Below are positions 27,259 to 36,179 of a stretch of DNA of 64,000 nucleotides, piece by piece. The stretch covers positions 62,001 to 126,000 of the forward strand of contig NZ_CP020028.1 in NCBI RefSeq assembly GCF_002240415.1, in the 5' to 3' direction. This DNA is from Paenibacillus kribbensis (GTDB taxonomy: Bacteria; Bacillota; Bacilli; Paenibacillales; Paenibacillaceae). Positions within the stretch are counted from its first letter, which is position 1. The number at the start of each line of letters is the position of its first letter. The position numbers and the translations under genes are program-made. The notes beneath the pieces are model-generated. The model did no database searches, had not been told where the DNA came from, and was given only the letters and a program-made list of their open reading frames with translations.

Positions 27259-29001
27259 CTATGAAAGGGTGGATGATGGAGATAAAGCGGGTGGAAACCA
27301 GACATGACGCAGATCCACCCAGCCCTGACTATTAAAGGATACGCCACGCACAGAGGGGAGATAGGCTGTCTGAACGGGCTTTTCATATAAAATATGCAGC
27401 TGGTGCTCCTGAATGAGCCGTGTTTCAATCTCTTCAAATTGACGCGCTCTGACGGTATGATCGGATTCGCGTGTAATTTCACGCAGCAGTCTTTCGATAT
27501 CCACGCGGCTATGCGGCTCCACATGTCCAGATACATTGAGATACAGATCAAACAGGCGCAGTTGCTCATCACGGTCACGAAATAGAGAGAAAATGATCAA
27601 ATCCGACTCCATGCGAATCGATGAGCTTTTGAACTCATTCATGGATGCGGCTACGATATTACAGGTATACCCCCAGGCTTCGAGCTGAGCCGCGACCCGG
27701 TCTGCATCCGGTCTATACTCTGGAATGGTGGCAATTTGCAGCGCCGCCAGTGGTTCATATAAATTGTCGGACGCCCCCACCTCTTCGGGAGGAAGATTAC
27801 GCTGCTCCAGGCATGCTACGATCCGGGCGCGCACGTCCGGGTTGCGCAGCGGCCCATCCTTGTAAGTGTTGCATGTAATAAACTTGCATACCGAAGCCGC
27901 CGAGTGAATTTGGCTCCATGCGGCATCTGTACCTCCCGCGGATATCGGATTATGGATGATGTGAAAAGAAGAAGCGTTATCCTCCGTATCCGACGATTCC
28001 AGCTTGGTCGCCCACGGGAGCTGTACAATCTCTACCCGATCCAGATGGGCCCTGCCTTGAAAATAAGGTGCAAAAGCCTCTAGTGTACAGAGGCTTTCAT
28101 TCATTTCTGTGACCTTGAACGCCCCTGTACCGACAGGGCGAATGCCAAAGGCGGCTTCACCCGCCTGATTCAGCTCACGCGGCACAATTGCTGCGCGGCT
28201 GGTACACAGGAAGGATAGAAACAGCTCGTTCGGCTCTTTCAGCTCGAAGCGTACCATGGTTGGACTTAGTGCCTGCACGTGCCGAATTTGCCGGACGATA
28301 AAATGGTACAGTCTCCTTCCCGGTGCGCGACGCAGCCGCTCGAAGGTATAGACAACGTCATCGGCGGTTAATATTTTGCCGTTATGGAACAGCACTTCCT
28401 TGCGCAGGAAAAAGGTCCACTGCGTTCGGGTGGCATCGACCTCCCAAGCGTGCGCCAGCCCCGGCAAAATCTCGCCGCTTTCGTTCGCCCGCCGGGCCAG
28501 CCCATCAAAGACGTGGCTAGATACGAAGGACTCGGCAAGCCAGTTCAAATACAGCGGGTCCAGCGTATAGAGCTGCTGGCGAATAGGCAGACGCAGCGTG
28601 TCGATCTGCTGCTGATCGCTGCGGACCTCTGCGTGATGGCCGAAGTAATTCAGCAGCCAGCCCTGCAAATGCTCCTGCATCGTGGAGGAGCGCGAATGAG
28701 CCCGGATTTCATCCAGCGCACGCTTGATGTCATGGCGGTCAATGGCCTGCATCATGGACTGTACAGCAATGTCTTCCGGCTGAATCAGAAAGCGCAGGCT
28801 GGAGCGACGGCCCCGGCCGCGGCGGGGAGTCCATTGAATCCAGTCATGCTGCTCCATTTTCTGAACGATCATCAAGGCATTGCGGTGGGTGCAGTCAAAA
28901 ATAGCCGCCAGCTCATCCAGCGTAGTCTCTACGGTATGATCCTCGTCTTTGTCGTCAGCGGTGTGGGAGTGAAGCTGCAAAAATTGGGCATGAAGTTTCA
29001 T
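27259..29001 (-). CDS. SgrR-type regulator (HTH plus solute-binding domain)
   Basis: A 580-residue protein with an N-terminal winged helix-turn-helix of the SgrR kind (TTLDELAAIFDCTHRNALMI, then RRGRGRRSS). It is fused to a family 5 solute-binding domain from about residue 160 (LNWLAESFVSSHVFDGL, WTFFLRKEVLFHNG, GIRPVGTGAFKV). There is no signal peptide, so the binding domain acts as a cytosolic ligand sensor. The ligand is unknown. It is divergent from the next membrane-protein gene. Confidence 0.87.
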   Translation of the reverse strand: MKLHAQFLQLHSHTADDKDEDHTVETTLDELAAIFDCTHRNALMIVQKMEQHDWIQWTPRRGRGRRSSLRFLIQPEDIAVQSMMQAIDRHDIKRALDEIRAHSRSSTMQEHLQGWLLNYFGHHAEVRSDQQQIDTLRLPIRQQLYTLDPLYLNWLAESFVSSHVFDGLARRANESGEILPGLAHAWEVDATRTQWTFFLRKEVLFHNGKILTADDVVYTFERLRRAPGRRLYHFIVRQIRHVQALSPTMVRFELKEPNELFLSFLCTSRAAIVPRELNQAGEAAFGIRPVGTGAFKVTEMNESLCTLEAFAPYFQGRAHLDRVEIVQLPWATKLESSDTEDNASSFHIIHNPISAGGTDAAWSQIHSAASVCKFITCNTYKDGPLRNPDVRARIVACLEQRNLPPEEVGASDNLYEPLAALQIATIPEYRPDADRVAAQLEAWGYTCNIVAASMNEFKSSSIRMESDLIIFSLFRDRDEQLRLFDLYLNVSGHVEPHSRVDIERLLREITRESDHTVRARQFEEIETRLIQEHQLHILYEKPVQTAYLPSVRGVSFNSQGWVDLRHVWFPPALSPSSTLS

Positions 29002-29147
29002 TCATAGTCGCTCCGTTTCTTCTATACATGATTAAAGCGCAGCCGCTTATATAAAATAGGAAATTTTGTTTCAATTATTTTCTCTTTATCTTCTTATTTT
29101 ATCATCTACAATAAGGGTTATAAAGCATATTTGTGGAGGTATTTACC

Positions 29148-30734
29148 ATGGATGACAAGATGAGTGGAACAGCTCTGCCGGAAGCGTCGTTTTTGTCTGC
29201 CTTTGCTGGCGCGATTGTGCTCGCGCTGGTTCATCAATATCTGTTTTACGGACATGGGCTGGGCGTGTCTATGCCTGTTTTTGTCATTGTGTTTTACGCC
29301 TATATGTGTGTCTTCAATCGAGATCGCATCCAGCCCGGTTCATGGATAGGGCGTCTGTTGTCTGTCACCATTATCATGCTGGCATTGACGTATGCACTGT
29401 TCAATAACCCGGTTCTATATGTGTTAAATGCGCTGGCTATACCCGCTCTGATTAGCGTACATATGGTGCTGCTGTTCGGAGAGAAGAGGCATGACTGGTC
29501 GGAACCCGGCATGATCGGTCAGGCGTTAAGCCATTGGTTTTACCAAAATATGCGCCATATCGCGACTCCATTTCGCATGTTCAAGAGGGCAGCCTTTCGG
29601 AATGTGAAGGATGAGCGTAAGCGTGTATTGGGCAAAGTGCTGATTGGTTTGCTCATCGCCTTGCCGTTGCTGTTCATCATTGTATCCTTGCTGGCTTCGG
29701 CAGACGGGATGTTTGAGGAACTGTTATCCGGCATACCTGCATGGATTGGCACGTGGTCCTTTGGGAGCGGGATGCTGCGGCTGATCTGGACTTGCTTTTT
29801 TACCTTCTGTTTCTTCTGTTATTTGTGGGGGTTCGTGCACCCTGCCCCGCGTGATACAGTGAGAGAAGTTCAATCGTGGCACGGCCTGAACGAGGGTGCG
29901 AATGGTCAAACCACTGAGTACGATGGTCATTCTTCAGTGATTATCGACAGACCAAGAATCCCTGACTACGAGCCGGTAGCAATTAAGTTTGATCCGGTGA
30001 TCACGGCTACCGTGCTGATCGTCATGAATCTGGTGTATGTAGTGTTTGTAGTGCTGCAGTTTGGGTATTTGTTTGGTGCATGGGAAGGCGCTTTACCCGC
30101 AGGAACCTCGTATGCAGAATATGCAAGAAGGGGATTCGGGGAGCTGGTCATGGTAACAGGTATCAATTTTGTGTTGATGATCAGTGTGTTGAAGTGGACT
30201 GAATTCAGCTCAAGCATATTGCAAAAAATCAACAGCGGTCTGCTCTATATACTCGTTGGCTGCTCGGGTGTGATGCTCTATTCGGGATATACCCGGCTGG
30301 TCATGTATGAAGAGGCATACGGCTATACGTACACCCGCTATCTGGTACACGCGTTTATGATTTTTCTGGGCTTGCTGTTGCTCATTGCAGCCGTGCGTAT
30401 TCATATCCGCCAGCTGCCGCTAGCCAAATATTATATTGTACTCGCGCTGGTGGCTTATGTCGTCGTGAATTATGTGGGGATTGATGTACGTATTGCCGAA
30501 AATAATCTTGAGCGGTATCGCACGACATCGGTGATAGATAAGGAATATTTGAGTGGGTTATCAGCGGATGCCATTCCGTTACTGATTGAATTTAGCCGCA
30601 AGGAACACGGAACGATGGATGAGTACCTGCAAGGGCGTCTGATGAGCATGACAAGGGAAGAAACGGCGTGGCCTGCGTTCAATTGGGCTAAGTATCGAGC
30701 GCAGCAGGAGCTGCAAGACTATATTTTGGAATGA
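29148..30734 (+). CDS. polytopic membrane protein, DUF4173-like
   Basis: About 528 residues with roughly 11-12 hydrophobic segments and a polar loop near the middle. The C-terminal stretch (VAYVVVNYVGIDVRIAENNLERY onward), with conserved Asn and Tyr before a soluble tail, resembles the DUF4153/DUF4173 group. The function is not known; the products of such genes are often membrane components with paired regulators. The ATG at 29148 has GTGGAGGT eight bases upstream. It is followed after a short gap by the SUKH-like gene. Confidence 0.78.
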   Translation: MDDKMSGTALPEASFLSAFAGAIVLALVHQYLFYGHGLGVSMPVFVIVFYAYMCVFNRDRIQPGSWIGRLLSVTIIMLALTYALFNNPVLYVLNALAIPALISVHMVLLFGEKRHDWSEPGMIGQALSHWFYQNMRHIATPFRMFKRAAFRNVKDERKRVLGKVLIGLLIALPLLFIIVSLLASADGMFEELLSGIPAWIGTWSFGSGMLRLIWTCFFTFCFFCYLWGFVHPAPRDTVREVQSWHGLNEGANGQTTEYDGHSSVIIDRPRIPDYEPVAIKFDPVITATVLIVMNLVYVVFVVLQFGYLFGAWEGALPAGTSYAEYARRGFGELVMVTGINFVLMISVLKWTEFSSSILQKINSGLLYILVGCSGVMLYSGYTRLVMYEEAYGYTYTRYLVHAFMIFLGLLLLIAAVRIHIRQLPLAKYYIVLALVAYVVVNYVGIDVRIAENNLERYRTTSVIDKEYLSGLSADAIPLLIEFSRKEHGTMDEYLQGRLMSMTREETAWPAFNWAKYRAQQELQDYILE

Positions 30735-30747
30735 GAGGTGCTTGAGA

Positions 30748-31314
30748 ATGATCGGAACAGATGCATTACAAGGAATGGTATTGGAGTTGCAGGATGAAAT
30801 GTCACAGTATCGGCATCAGTTTGGTATACGACGGAACGAATTTATCACGGAGGCTATGTCCTGTGGAATGAGTGAGGTGGAGGCCCGCTCCTATGCAATC
30901 CAGAGCATCGGTCCGGTCGTTCCCGTCGAGTGCATGCCTACGTTAGCCCCCGGTAAAACCCGGCCACTCAGTCCACTGCTGGCAGCGCGGTACCGATATG
31001 TGGGGGATTGGAAGGAGATCGACGAGCATCTGCTCCTGCCTGATGAAGTTCTACGGATCGCACGTACAGAGCAATTCCGCGGCTGGATCAGCGATATGCG
31101 GAATTACTGGGTAGAATCGGCTCCCTACCGATTCGGGGATGACCGTCTTTCGCTGCTGTCGGTTGCGAATGAGGAGGAAGGTCACTTTTCCATGCTCGTC
31201 TGGAAGGAGCCCGGTGAAGAGCCGGAGGTATGGACGTATGCTTCCCAGCATGAGTACCGGTTCAGTCATTTGCTCCATTGGTTCAAGTGGCTGAACGGGC
31301 GGAGTGAAGAATGA
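30748..31314 (+). CDS. SUKH-like (SMI1/KNR4-type) small protein
   Basis: 188 residues. The N-terminal half is charged and helical and contains a permuted repeat-like region (EVEARSYAIQSIG). The C-terminal half (LSLLSVANEEEGHFSMLVWK, EVWTYASQHEYRFSHLLHWF) resembles SUKH/SMI1-KNR4 proteins, many of which are immunity proteins. I hold this family call loosely. The ATG at 30748 is preceded by GAGAGG. A 110-bp piece of this gene (31161-31270) recurs almost exactly at 36058-36167. Confidence 0.55.
   Translation: MIGTDALQGMVLELQDEMSQYRHQFGIRRNEFITEAMSCGMSEVEARSYAIQSIGPVVPVECMPTLAPGKTRPLSPLLAARYRYVGDWKEIDEHLLLPDEVLRIARTEQFRGWISDMRNYWVESAPYRFGDDRLSLLSVANEEEGHFSMLVWKEPGEEPEVWTYASQHEYRFSHLLHWFKWLNGRSEE
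31161..31270 (+). repeat. 110-bp direct repeat, copy A
   Basis: 107 of 110 bases are identical to 36058-36167, in the same orientation. This copy lies inside the intact SUKH-like gene. The two copies bracket the AT-rich serine island. Confidence 0.9.
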
Positions 31315-31586
31315 ACAGGCATCCACTACAGCGAGGAAGCAAAAGAAATTACCTATTAGGTTATTTCATCCTTCTGATCCTTGGTTGCTAAAATGTTTGA
31401 AGGCTGATGCAAGCGTGATCAAAAGTCCGCCAACATGCTTTCCCGTAACACATCTTTCTACTGCGCTATGCTAATTGACGAGAATAGAATTTATCTGTAC
31501 AGAGAGAATGGAGGATATCATAAGAGATGCGCGCTAAACCCGCAAAGATCCATGTAACAGCAGCCGCATCAAGTGGCTGAGAACAG

Positions 31587-31620
31587 GGCATACAGCATGA
31601 GCTGTATGTCTTGTTTTTTT
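31587..31620 (+). terminator. terminator before the serine island
   Basis: GGCATACAGC-ATGA-GCTGTATGTC hairpin followed by TTG and a run of Ts. The stretch 31315-31586 holds no gene I can support. Confidence 0.8.
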
Positions 31621-31700
31621 TACATTAAAGGATTTATAAGCCTAGGAGTTCCCAAGGCTTTTTGCAGGATAAAAAGATATTGACAGTGTTGTGAAGCCTC

Positions 31701-31729
31701 TTGCAGGAATCAACTTTTTTGTATACAAT
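31701..31729 (+). promoter_or_regulatory. promoter of the YheO-like regulator
   Basis: TTGCAG (31701-31706), a 17-base spacer and TACAAT (31724-31729). Confidence 0.5.
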
Positions 31730-31742
31730 TACGACGAGTTGA

Positions 31743-31770
31743 TTGAGTTAACTAAATTTGATTAACTCAA
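31743..31770. promoter_or_regulatory. inverted repeat, candidate operator
   Basis: TTGAGTTAA and TTAACTCAA face each other across 10 bases, just downstream of the predicted promoter of the regulator gene. It could be an autoregulatory operator or an mRNA hairpin. Confidence 0.5.
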
Positions 31771-31811
31771 CTTTCAGGTTATTATCCAAGGAGGGAGGTA
31801 ATCCTTATACG

Positions 31812-32486
31812 ATGTCATACTTATCTTTTACAGACGAGGATCACCTGATTATAAAGTCTTATGAAGCTCTGGTTTATGGCATTGCGGACTACTTAGGATC
31901 GGAATGCGAAGTCGTTCTACATAGCTTGCACGATTATAATCAGTCCGCAGTCGTAATCGCCAACGGTCACCACTCCGGAAGAAAGGTAGGCGCTCCTATT
32001 ACCGACTTGGCCTTGCGTATGCTTAAGGAGCTTGAGAATTCAGGCGCTAAACAATCCAAAAGCTACTTCACCCGCGGCAAGAACGGCCAGCTAATGAAGT
32101 CCAGCACCATCGCTATTCGGGGTAAGGATAATAAAATTATCGCCTTGTTGTGCATCAACATGAATCTTGACGGTTCCCTATCAAACTTTCTTAACACCTT
32201 TTCGCCGAATCAACTCTTATCCCCTGAAAACAATGTGAAAGAGAATTTCGCTAACTCAGTGGAGGATTTGCTGAAGAACACCATAGAAACGACGATTCAC
32301 GAGGTCGACGCTTCCCAAGAGATCCCCCATCATAATCGGAATAAAGAAATTATCAGGCTGCTCTTAGAACGCGGCGTCTTTCAAATGCGCGATTCCGTGG
32401 CTATCGTTTCCAATGCGCTTAAGATCTCAAAGCACACGGTTTACTTGCATTTAAGAAATTATAACAACAATCAAGGGGAAGACTAA
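31812..32486 (+). CDS. YheO-like PAS plus HTH regulator
   Basis: A 224-residue transcription factor. It has an N-terminal YheO-type PAS domain (SYEALVYGIADYLGSECEVVL, AIRGKDNKIIALLCINMNLD) and a C-terminal helix-turn-helix (RGVFQMRDSVAIVSNALKIS, then KHTVYLHLRNY). The ATG at 31812 follows AAGGAGGGAGG at slightly long spacing. It leads a serine-catabolism module and is the likely regulator of sdaAB, sdaAA and the transporter; relatives of this family control amino acid and metabolite enzymes. It is the first gene of the AT-rich island. Confidence 0.82.
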   Translation: MSYLSFTDEDHLIIKSYEALVYGIADYLGSECEVVLHSLHDYNQSAVVIANGHHSGRKVGAPITDLALRMLKELENSGAKQSKSYFTRGKNGQLMKSSTIAIRGKDNKIIALLCINMNLDGSLSNFLNTFSPNQLLSPENNVKENFANSVEDLLKNTIETTIHEVDASQEIPHHNRNKEIIRLLLERGVFQMRDSVAIVSNALKISKHTVYLHLRNYNNNQGED

Positions 32487-32529
32487 TTTTCTAATCAACA
32501 ACAAGAAAACGTATACATGAAGGCTATGG

Positions 32530-32587
32530 GCGCCCTTGCCGGTGCCGCATGCGCCGGAATGGGCATGCGGCACCGGCAAGGGCGCCA
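32530..32587. repeat. perfect 24-bp GC-rich inverted repeat
   Basis: The left arm (32530-32553, beginning GGCGCCCTTGCCGG) is exactly complementary to the right arm (32564-32587, ending CCGGCAAGGGCGCC), around a 10-base loop. It is much richer in G+C than its surroundings and has no T tract, so it is not a normal terminator. The flanks (from ATGAAGGCT at 32517 to TAA near 32690) can be read as short coding remnants on both sides (for example KYIEKKMPAGFQNLQDGYW), suggesting a degraded gene. Confidence 0.85.
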
Positions 32588-32779
32588 GGTATCTAGTGGC
32601 GTTCCTGGTAAAGTATATCGAGAAGAAAATGCCGGCAGGATTCCAGAACCTTCAAGATGGTTACTGGAAATCTAAACGAACTATCAAATAAAACGTAAGA
32701 AGCTTTGACTCTGGTAAGTGATTACAAGGTTTTTTTGGGGTGAGAAAGTTGAGAAATAATAAATTATGGGGGGGCTTAT

Positions 32780-33478
32780 ATGAACATGAATGTAATATCT
32801 ATTGAAGAAAAAAAGGTTGTTAAATACAAAAGTTGTTTTGATGTGATTGGTCCGATAATGATAGGTCCTTCAAGTTCACATACTGCAGGTGCTTTAGCTA
32901 TTGGAACAGTTGCCAGCAAATTATTTCAGGGTCTTCCAAAAAAAATCGTGGTAAGGTATTATGAGTCATTTGCTGAAACCCATAAAGGACACGGAACTGA
33001 CTTTGCAATTATTGCTGGGATATTAGGATTTGCTGCCGATGACAGCAAAGTGCCAGATGCTATTAAAATAGCAGAATCTAAAGGAATTGACATTACCTTT
33101 ATTGAAAAAGCAGGTGATAGTCCTGCTGGTTATCCAAATACGGCAGATATATATTTAGAGAATGAAAGTCGAAGTATTAGAACGATGGGTATTTCGGTCG
33201 GCGGAGGATTAATTGAAGTCAAACATGTTGAAATTGACGGATTTAGCTTAGATCTGCAGGGGCCATTGCCAGTTATTATTGCGATTTCCGAAAGAGCTGA
33301 CTTTGAATTTGTTTTACGCAGGATCTTTAAACAATATGATGTGGAAATTAACAACTATCATATTTTAGAAGAAAACGGAAAATATTTATATGCATTCGCT
33401 TTGGATTCGCTATTGCCTGATGATGTTCAGAAGGAATTAGGAAGTTTAAGCAGCATAGCTAATATCATTATTCTTTAG
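32780..33478 (+). CDS. sdaAB: L-serine dehydratase, beta subunit
   Basis: A 232-residue protein with the SdaAB hallmark IGPIMIGPSSSHTAGA and the segment GHGTDFAIIAG. It has an ACT-like C-terminus. Together with SdaAA it deaminates serine to pyruvate and ammonia using an oxygen-sensitive iron-sulfur cluster. It is markedly AT-rich compared with the surrounding chromosome, consistent with acquisition of the island. GGGGGGG precedes the ATG. Confidence 0.93.
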   Translation: MNMNVISIEEKKVVKYKSCFDVIGPIMIGPSSSHTAGALAIGTVASKLFQGLPKKIVVRYYESFAETHKGHGTDFAIIAGILGFAADDSKVPDAIKIAESKGIDITFIEKAGDSPAGYPNTADIYLENESRSIRTMGISVGGGLIEVKHVEIDGFSLDLQGPLPVIIAISERADFEFVLRRIFKQYDVEINNYHILEENGKYLYAFALDSLLPDDVQKELGSLSSIANIIIL

Positions 33479-33500
33479 TTACATTAGGGGTTGAGAAAAT

Positions 33501-34391
33501 ATGTATATGACCATAAAAGAAATTGTAGATGCAGCTAATAAAAGGCAAAAGCCAATTTATGAATTAGCAATTGAACAGGAGATCGAACAAACTAAAAAAT
33601 CTTATGAAGAAATTCGGAATAAAATGGAAAAGAATTTAGCGACTATGGAAAATTCCATAAATAAAAGTATTGAGGGTGACGGGGTATTTTCTCCGACCGG
33701 TTTAACCGGAGGTGATGCTGTTAAAATAAAAAAATATCGAGAAAATGGAAAAACTCTTTCTGGAGATTTGATGGTGTTAGGGGTTCAAAATGCGATCGGT
33801 GTTAATGAAGTAAATGCTTCATTAGGGGTTATTTGTGCAACTCCAACAGCAGGTGCGAGTGGGACGATCCCGGGAGTCCTATTTAGTATTAAAGATACAT
33901 TGCAGTTAAGTCATGAAGATATGGTCCATTTTCTATTCACTTCAGCTTTATTTGGAATGATAGTCGCAAATAAAGCTTGTATTTCCGGAGCGTACGGAGG
34001 ATGTCAAGCTGAAGTAGGCAGTGCCTCAGCAATGGCGGCTGCAGCAGCGGTAGAAGCTGCCGGAGGAACGGCACAGCAATCTTCTGAAGCTTTCTCAACC
34101 GCATTACAAAATTTACTCGGTTTAGTTTGTGATCCGGTCGCTGGTTTGGTAGAAATTCCTTGTGTAAAGAGAAACGCCATTGGAACGGCAAATGCTTTAG
34201 TAGCAGCGGACATCGCATTAGCCGGTGTAGACAATATCATCAATGCTGACGAAGCTATTGAAGCGATGTATAAAGTTGGAAGACAGATGCCTCGCGAATT
34301 AAGAGAGACAGGTTTAGGCGGAATTGCGGCCACACCTACAGGGATTACCATTAAAAGTAAAATTTTTGGAGAGATCCAATTAAAACAATAA
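33501..34391 (+). CDS. sdaAA: L-serine dehydratase, alpha subunit
   Basis: A 296-residue catalytic subunit with the cysteine pairs expected to hold the iron-sulfur cluster (ACISGAYGGCQAEVG and CDPVAGLVEIPC). It also has the family segments GLTGGDAVKIKKY and TPTAGASGTIPG. It follows sdaAB by 22 bp and is equally AT-rich. The ATG at 33501 or 33507 could initiate. Both halves of the enzyme look intact. Confidence 0.94.
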   Translation: MYMTIKEIVDAANKRQKPIYELAIEQEIEQTKKSYEEIRNKMEKNLATMENSINKSIEGDGVFSPTGLTGGDAVKIKKYRENGKTLSGDLMVLGVQNAIGVNEVNASLGVICATPTAGASGTIPGVLFSIKDTLQLSHEDMVHFLFTSALFGMIVANKACISGAYGGCQAEVGSASAMAAAAAVEAAGGTAQQSSEAFSTALQNLLGLVCDPVAGLVEIPCVKRNAIGTANALVAADIALAGVDNIINADEAIEAMYKVGRQMPRELRETGLGGIAATPTGITIKSKIFGEIQLKQ

Positions 34392-34563
34392 ATAGTTATT
34401 GGGAATATTGCGAAATAGTTAACAATTCTATTCTCTATTGTTCTCCTAAAAATGTCTTTATAATAAGGGCCATTATCACTAAAATATACTACTGTACAAT
34501 TAAAATGTTTTGTAAACGCTAACAAATTCATCAGGTTGATGACTAACAAGGAGGAATTATTAT

Positions 34564-35883
34564 ATGAATGGGAATACTGCAAAAAAAATAGAATTTCAAG
34601 CTGAAGATACTGCAGTAGAAAATGAGAAATATCCAGAACCCAAAAAGTGGCATAAACAGGATACTACCTGGGCATTGAGCCTTTTTGGAACAGCAATTGG
34701 AGCAGGAGTACTCTTTTTACCTATTAATGCAGGTTCAGGTGGTTTATTATCATTACTGTTAATTACCATACTTGCATTTCCTGTAATGTATTTTTCACAT
34801 AGGGCGCTTGCTAAAATGATAAACGCCTCCAATTCTGGAAATGATGGGATTACAGGTACAATAAGAGAGTATTTCGGAAATAAGGCAAGTATAATTTTTA
34901 ACATAGTATATTTCTGCTCAATTTATACTATTGTGCTGATGTATTCGGTTGCACTTACAAATACGGCAAGTAGTTTTATCGTGCATCAATTACACATGGC
35001 GGAGCCTCCAAGGGCTATTTTATCGCTTGTATTAGTACTCGGTCTTATAGCTATACTAAATTTTGGTCAAGATATTACTGTAAAAATAATGAGCATGCTA
35101 GTATATCCTTTTATCGTTTCTCTACTTTTTATCGCAATATCTTTGATTCCACAGTGGAATACGTCAATGCTTAGTTTTTCAAATGTTTCTACTGCTTCAA
35201 CAGGATCGGGATATTTTGGAACGATATTGATGATACTACCAATCATCGTATTCTCGTTTAATCATTCTCCTATTATTTCGTCATTTGTTACGAAACAGAG
35301 AGCTACCTATGGAACATTAGCTTCTGATGCCAAATGTGCTCAAATACAAAAAGTTTGTTATATCATGACATTCGCTGTTGTTATGTTCTTTGTTTGGAGC
35401 AGTGTCATGAGTTTGACTCCAAATGATCTTATAATGGCAAAACAACAGAACTTGTCAATTCTATCATATCTTGCTAATCGACTTAATTCGCCTCTAATCA
35501 CTATTGCAGCTCCTATCATTGCTTTTATGGCCATAACAAAGTCCTTCCTTGGCCATTATATAGGAGCATATGAGGTAATGCGTGACGTGATTATCAAGTT
35601 CAATAAAACACGCGGAAAAAATGTAGAAGAAAAAACAGTTAAGACAATGATCCTTGCTTTTGTCGTATTATCATGCTGGTATGTTGCTTATGCAAATCCA
35701 AGCATTCTTGGAATCATTGATTCCCTTAGCGGTCCGTTAGTTGCTGCTATCTTATGTCTATTACCAATGTATGCGATCCGTAAAGTACCAGTACTAGCTA
35801 AATACAGAGGGAAAATAAGCAATGTATTTGTCATTGTTATAGGTTTACTTACTGTCCTAGCAAGTATTATGTCATTATTCTAA
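34564..35883 (+). CDS. serine/threonine transporter, HAAAP (SdaC-like) family
   Basis: A 439-residue membrane protein with about 11 helices. The start (TTWALSLFGTAIGAGVLFLP) and middle (IIVFSFNHSPIISSFV) are strongly like the SdaC/TdcC hydroxy and aromatic amino acid permeases, which bring serine in with protons or sodium. AAGGAGG precedes the ATG. It lies about 170 bp behind sdaAA; a TATAAT at 34459-34464 in the gap could be its own promoter. It completes a serine uptake and deamination module. Confidence 0.9.
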   Translation: MNGNTAKKIEFQAEDTAVENEKYPEPKKWHKQDTTWALSLFGTAIGAGVLFLPINAGSGGLLSLLLITILAFPVMYFSHRALAKMINASNSGNDGITGTIREYFGNKASIIFNIVYFCSIYTIVLMYSVALTNTASSFIVHQLHMAEPPRAILSLVLVLGLIAILNFGQDITVKIMSMLVYPFIVSLLFIAISLIPQWNTSMLSFSNVSTASTGSGYFGTILMILPIIVFSFNHSPIISSFVTKQRATYGTLASDAKCAQIQKVCYIMTFAVVMFFVWSSVMSLTPNDLIMAKQQNLSILSYLANRLNSPLITIAAPIIAFMAITKSFLGHYIGAYEVMRDVIIKFNKTRGKNVEEKTVKTMILAFVVLSCWYVAYANPSILGIIDSLSGPLVAAILCLLPMYAIRKVPVLAKYRGKISNVFVIVIGLLTVLASIMSLF

Positions 35884-36057
35884 TTCACTATTGTTGGTTC
35901 TAGTGTAAAAATAGCGAGTTATGAAAAAAGAACGAAAGATTCCTAGTGGAATTGAATTTTATGTTGTTAAACCAAAGAGATCATCGCATGAAGCCAATTG
36001 AGATGATCGGGATTTTCTTTGACGCTGAACTTAAGTGGCTGCTGATCGTATTAGGAT

Positions 36058-36167
36058 GGTTGCCAATGAGGAGGAAGGTCACTTTTCCATGCTCGTCTGG
36101 AAGGAGCCCGGTGAAGAGCTGGAGGTATGGACGTATGCTTCCCAGCATGAATACCGGTTCAGTCATT
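36058..36167 (+). pseudogene. 110-bp duplicated fragment of the SUKH-like gene, copy B
   Basis: Nearly identical to 31161-31270 (three differences). The reading frame of the fragment (VANEEEGHFSMLVWK, EVWTYASQHEYRFSH) is kept, but it has no gene start and no proper end. Read with its flanks, an 86-codon frame is open at 36035-36295 with foreign ends. The stretch 35884-36057 holds nothing else I can support. Confidence 0.85.
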
Positions 36168-36179
36168 GGATCATGCTAT

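Noticed and set aside
31701..31729. TTGACA at 31680 as the -35 box
   Set aside because: It is 38 bases from the -10; TTGCAG at 17 bases fits better.
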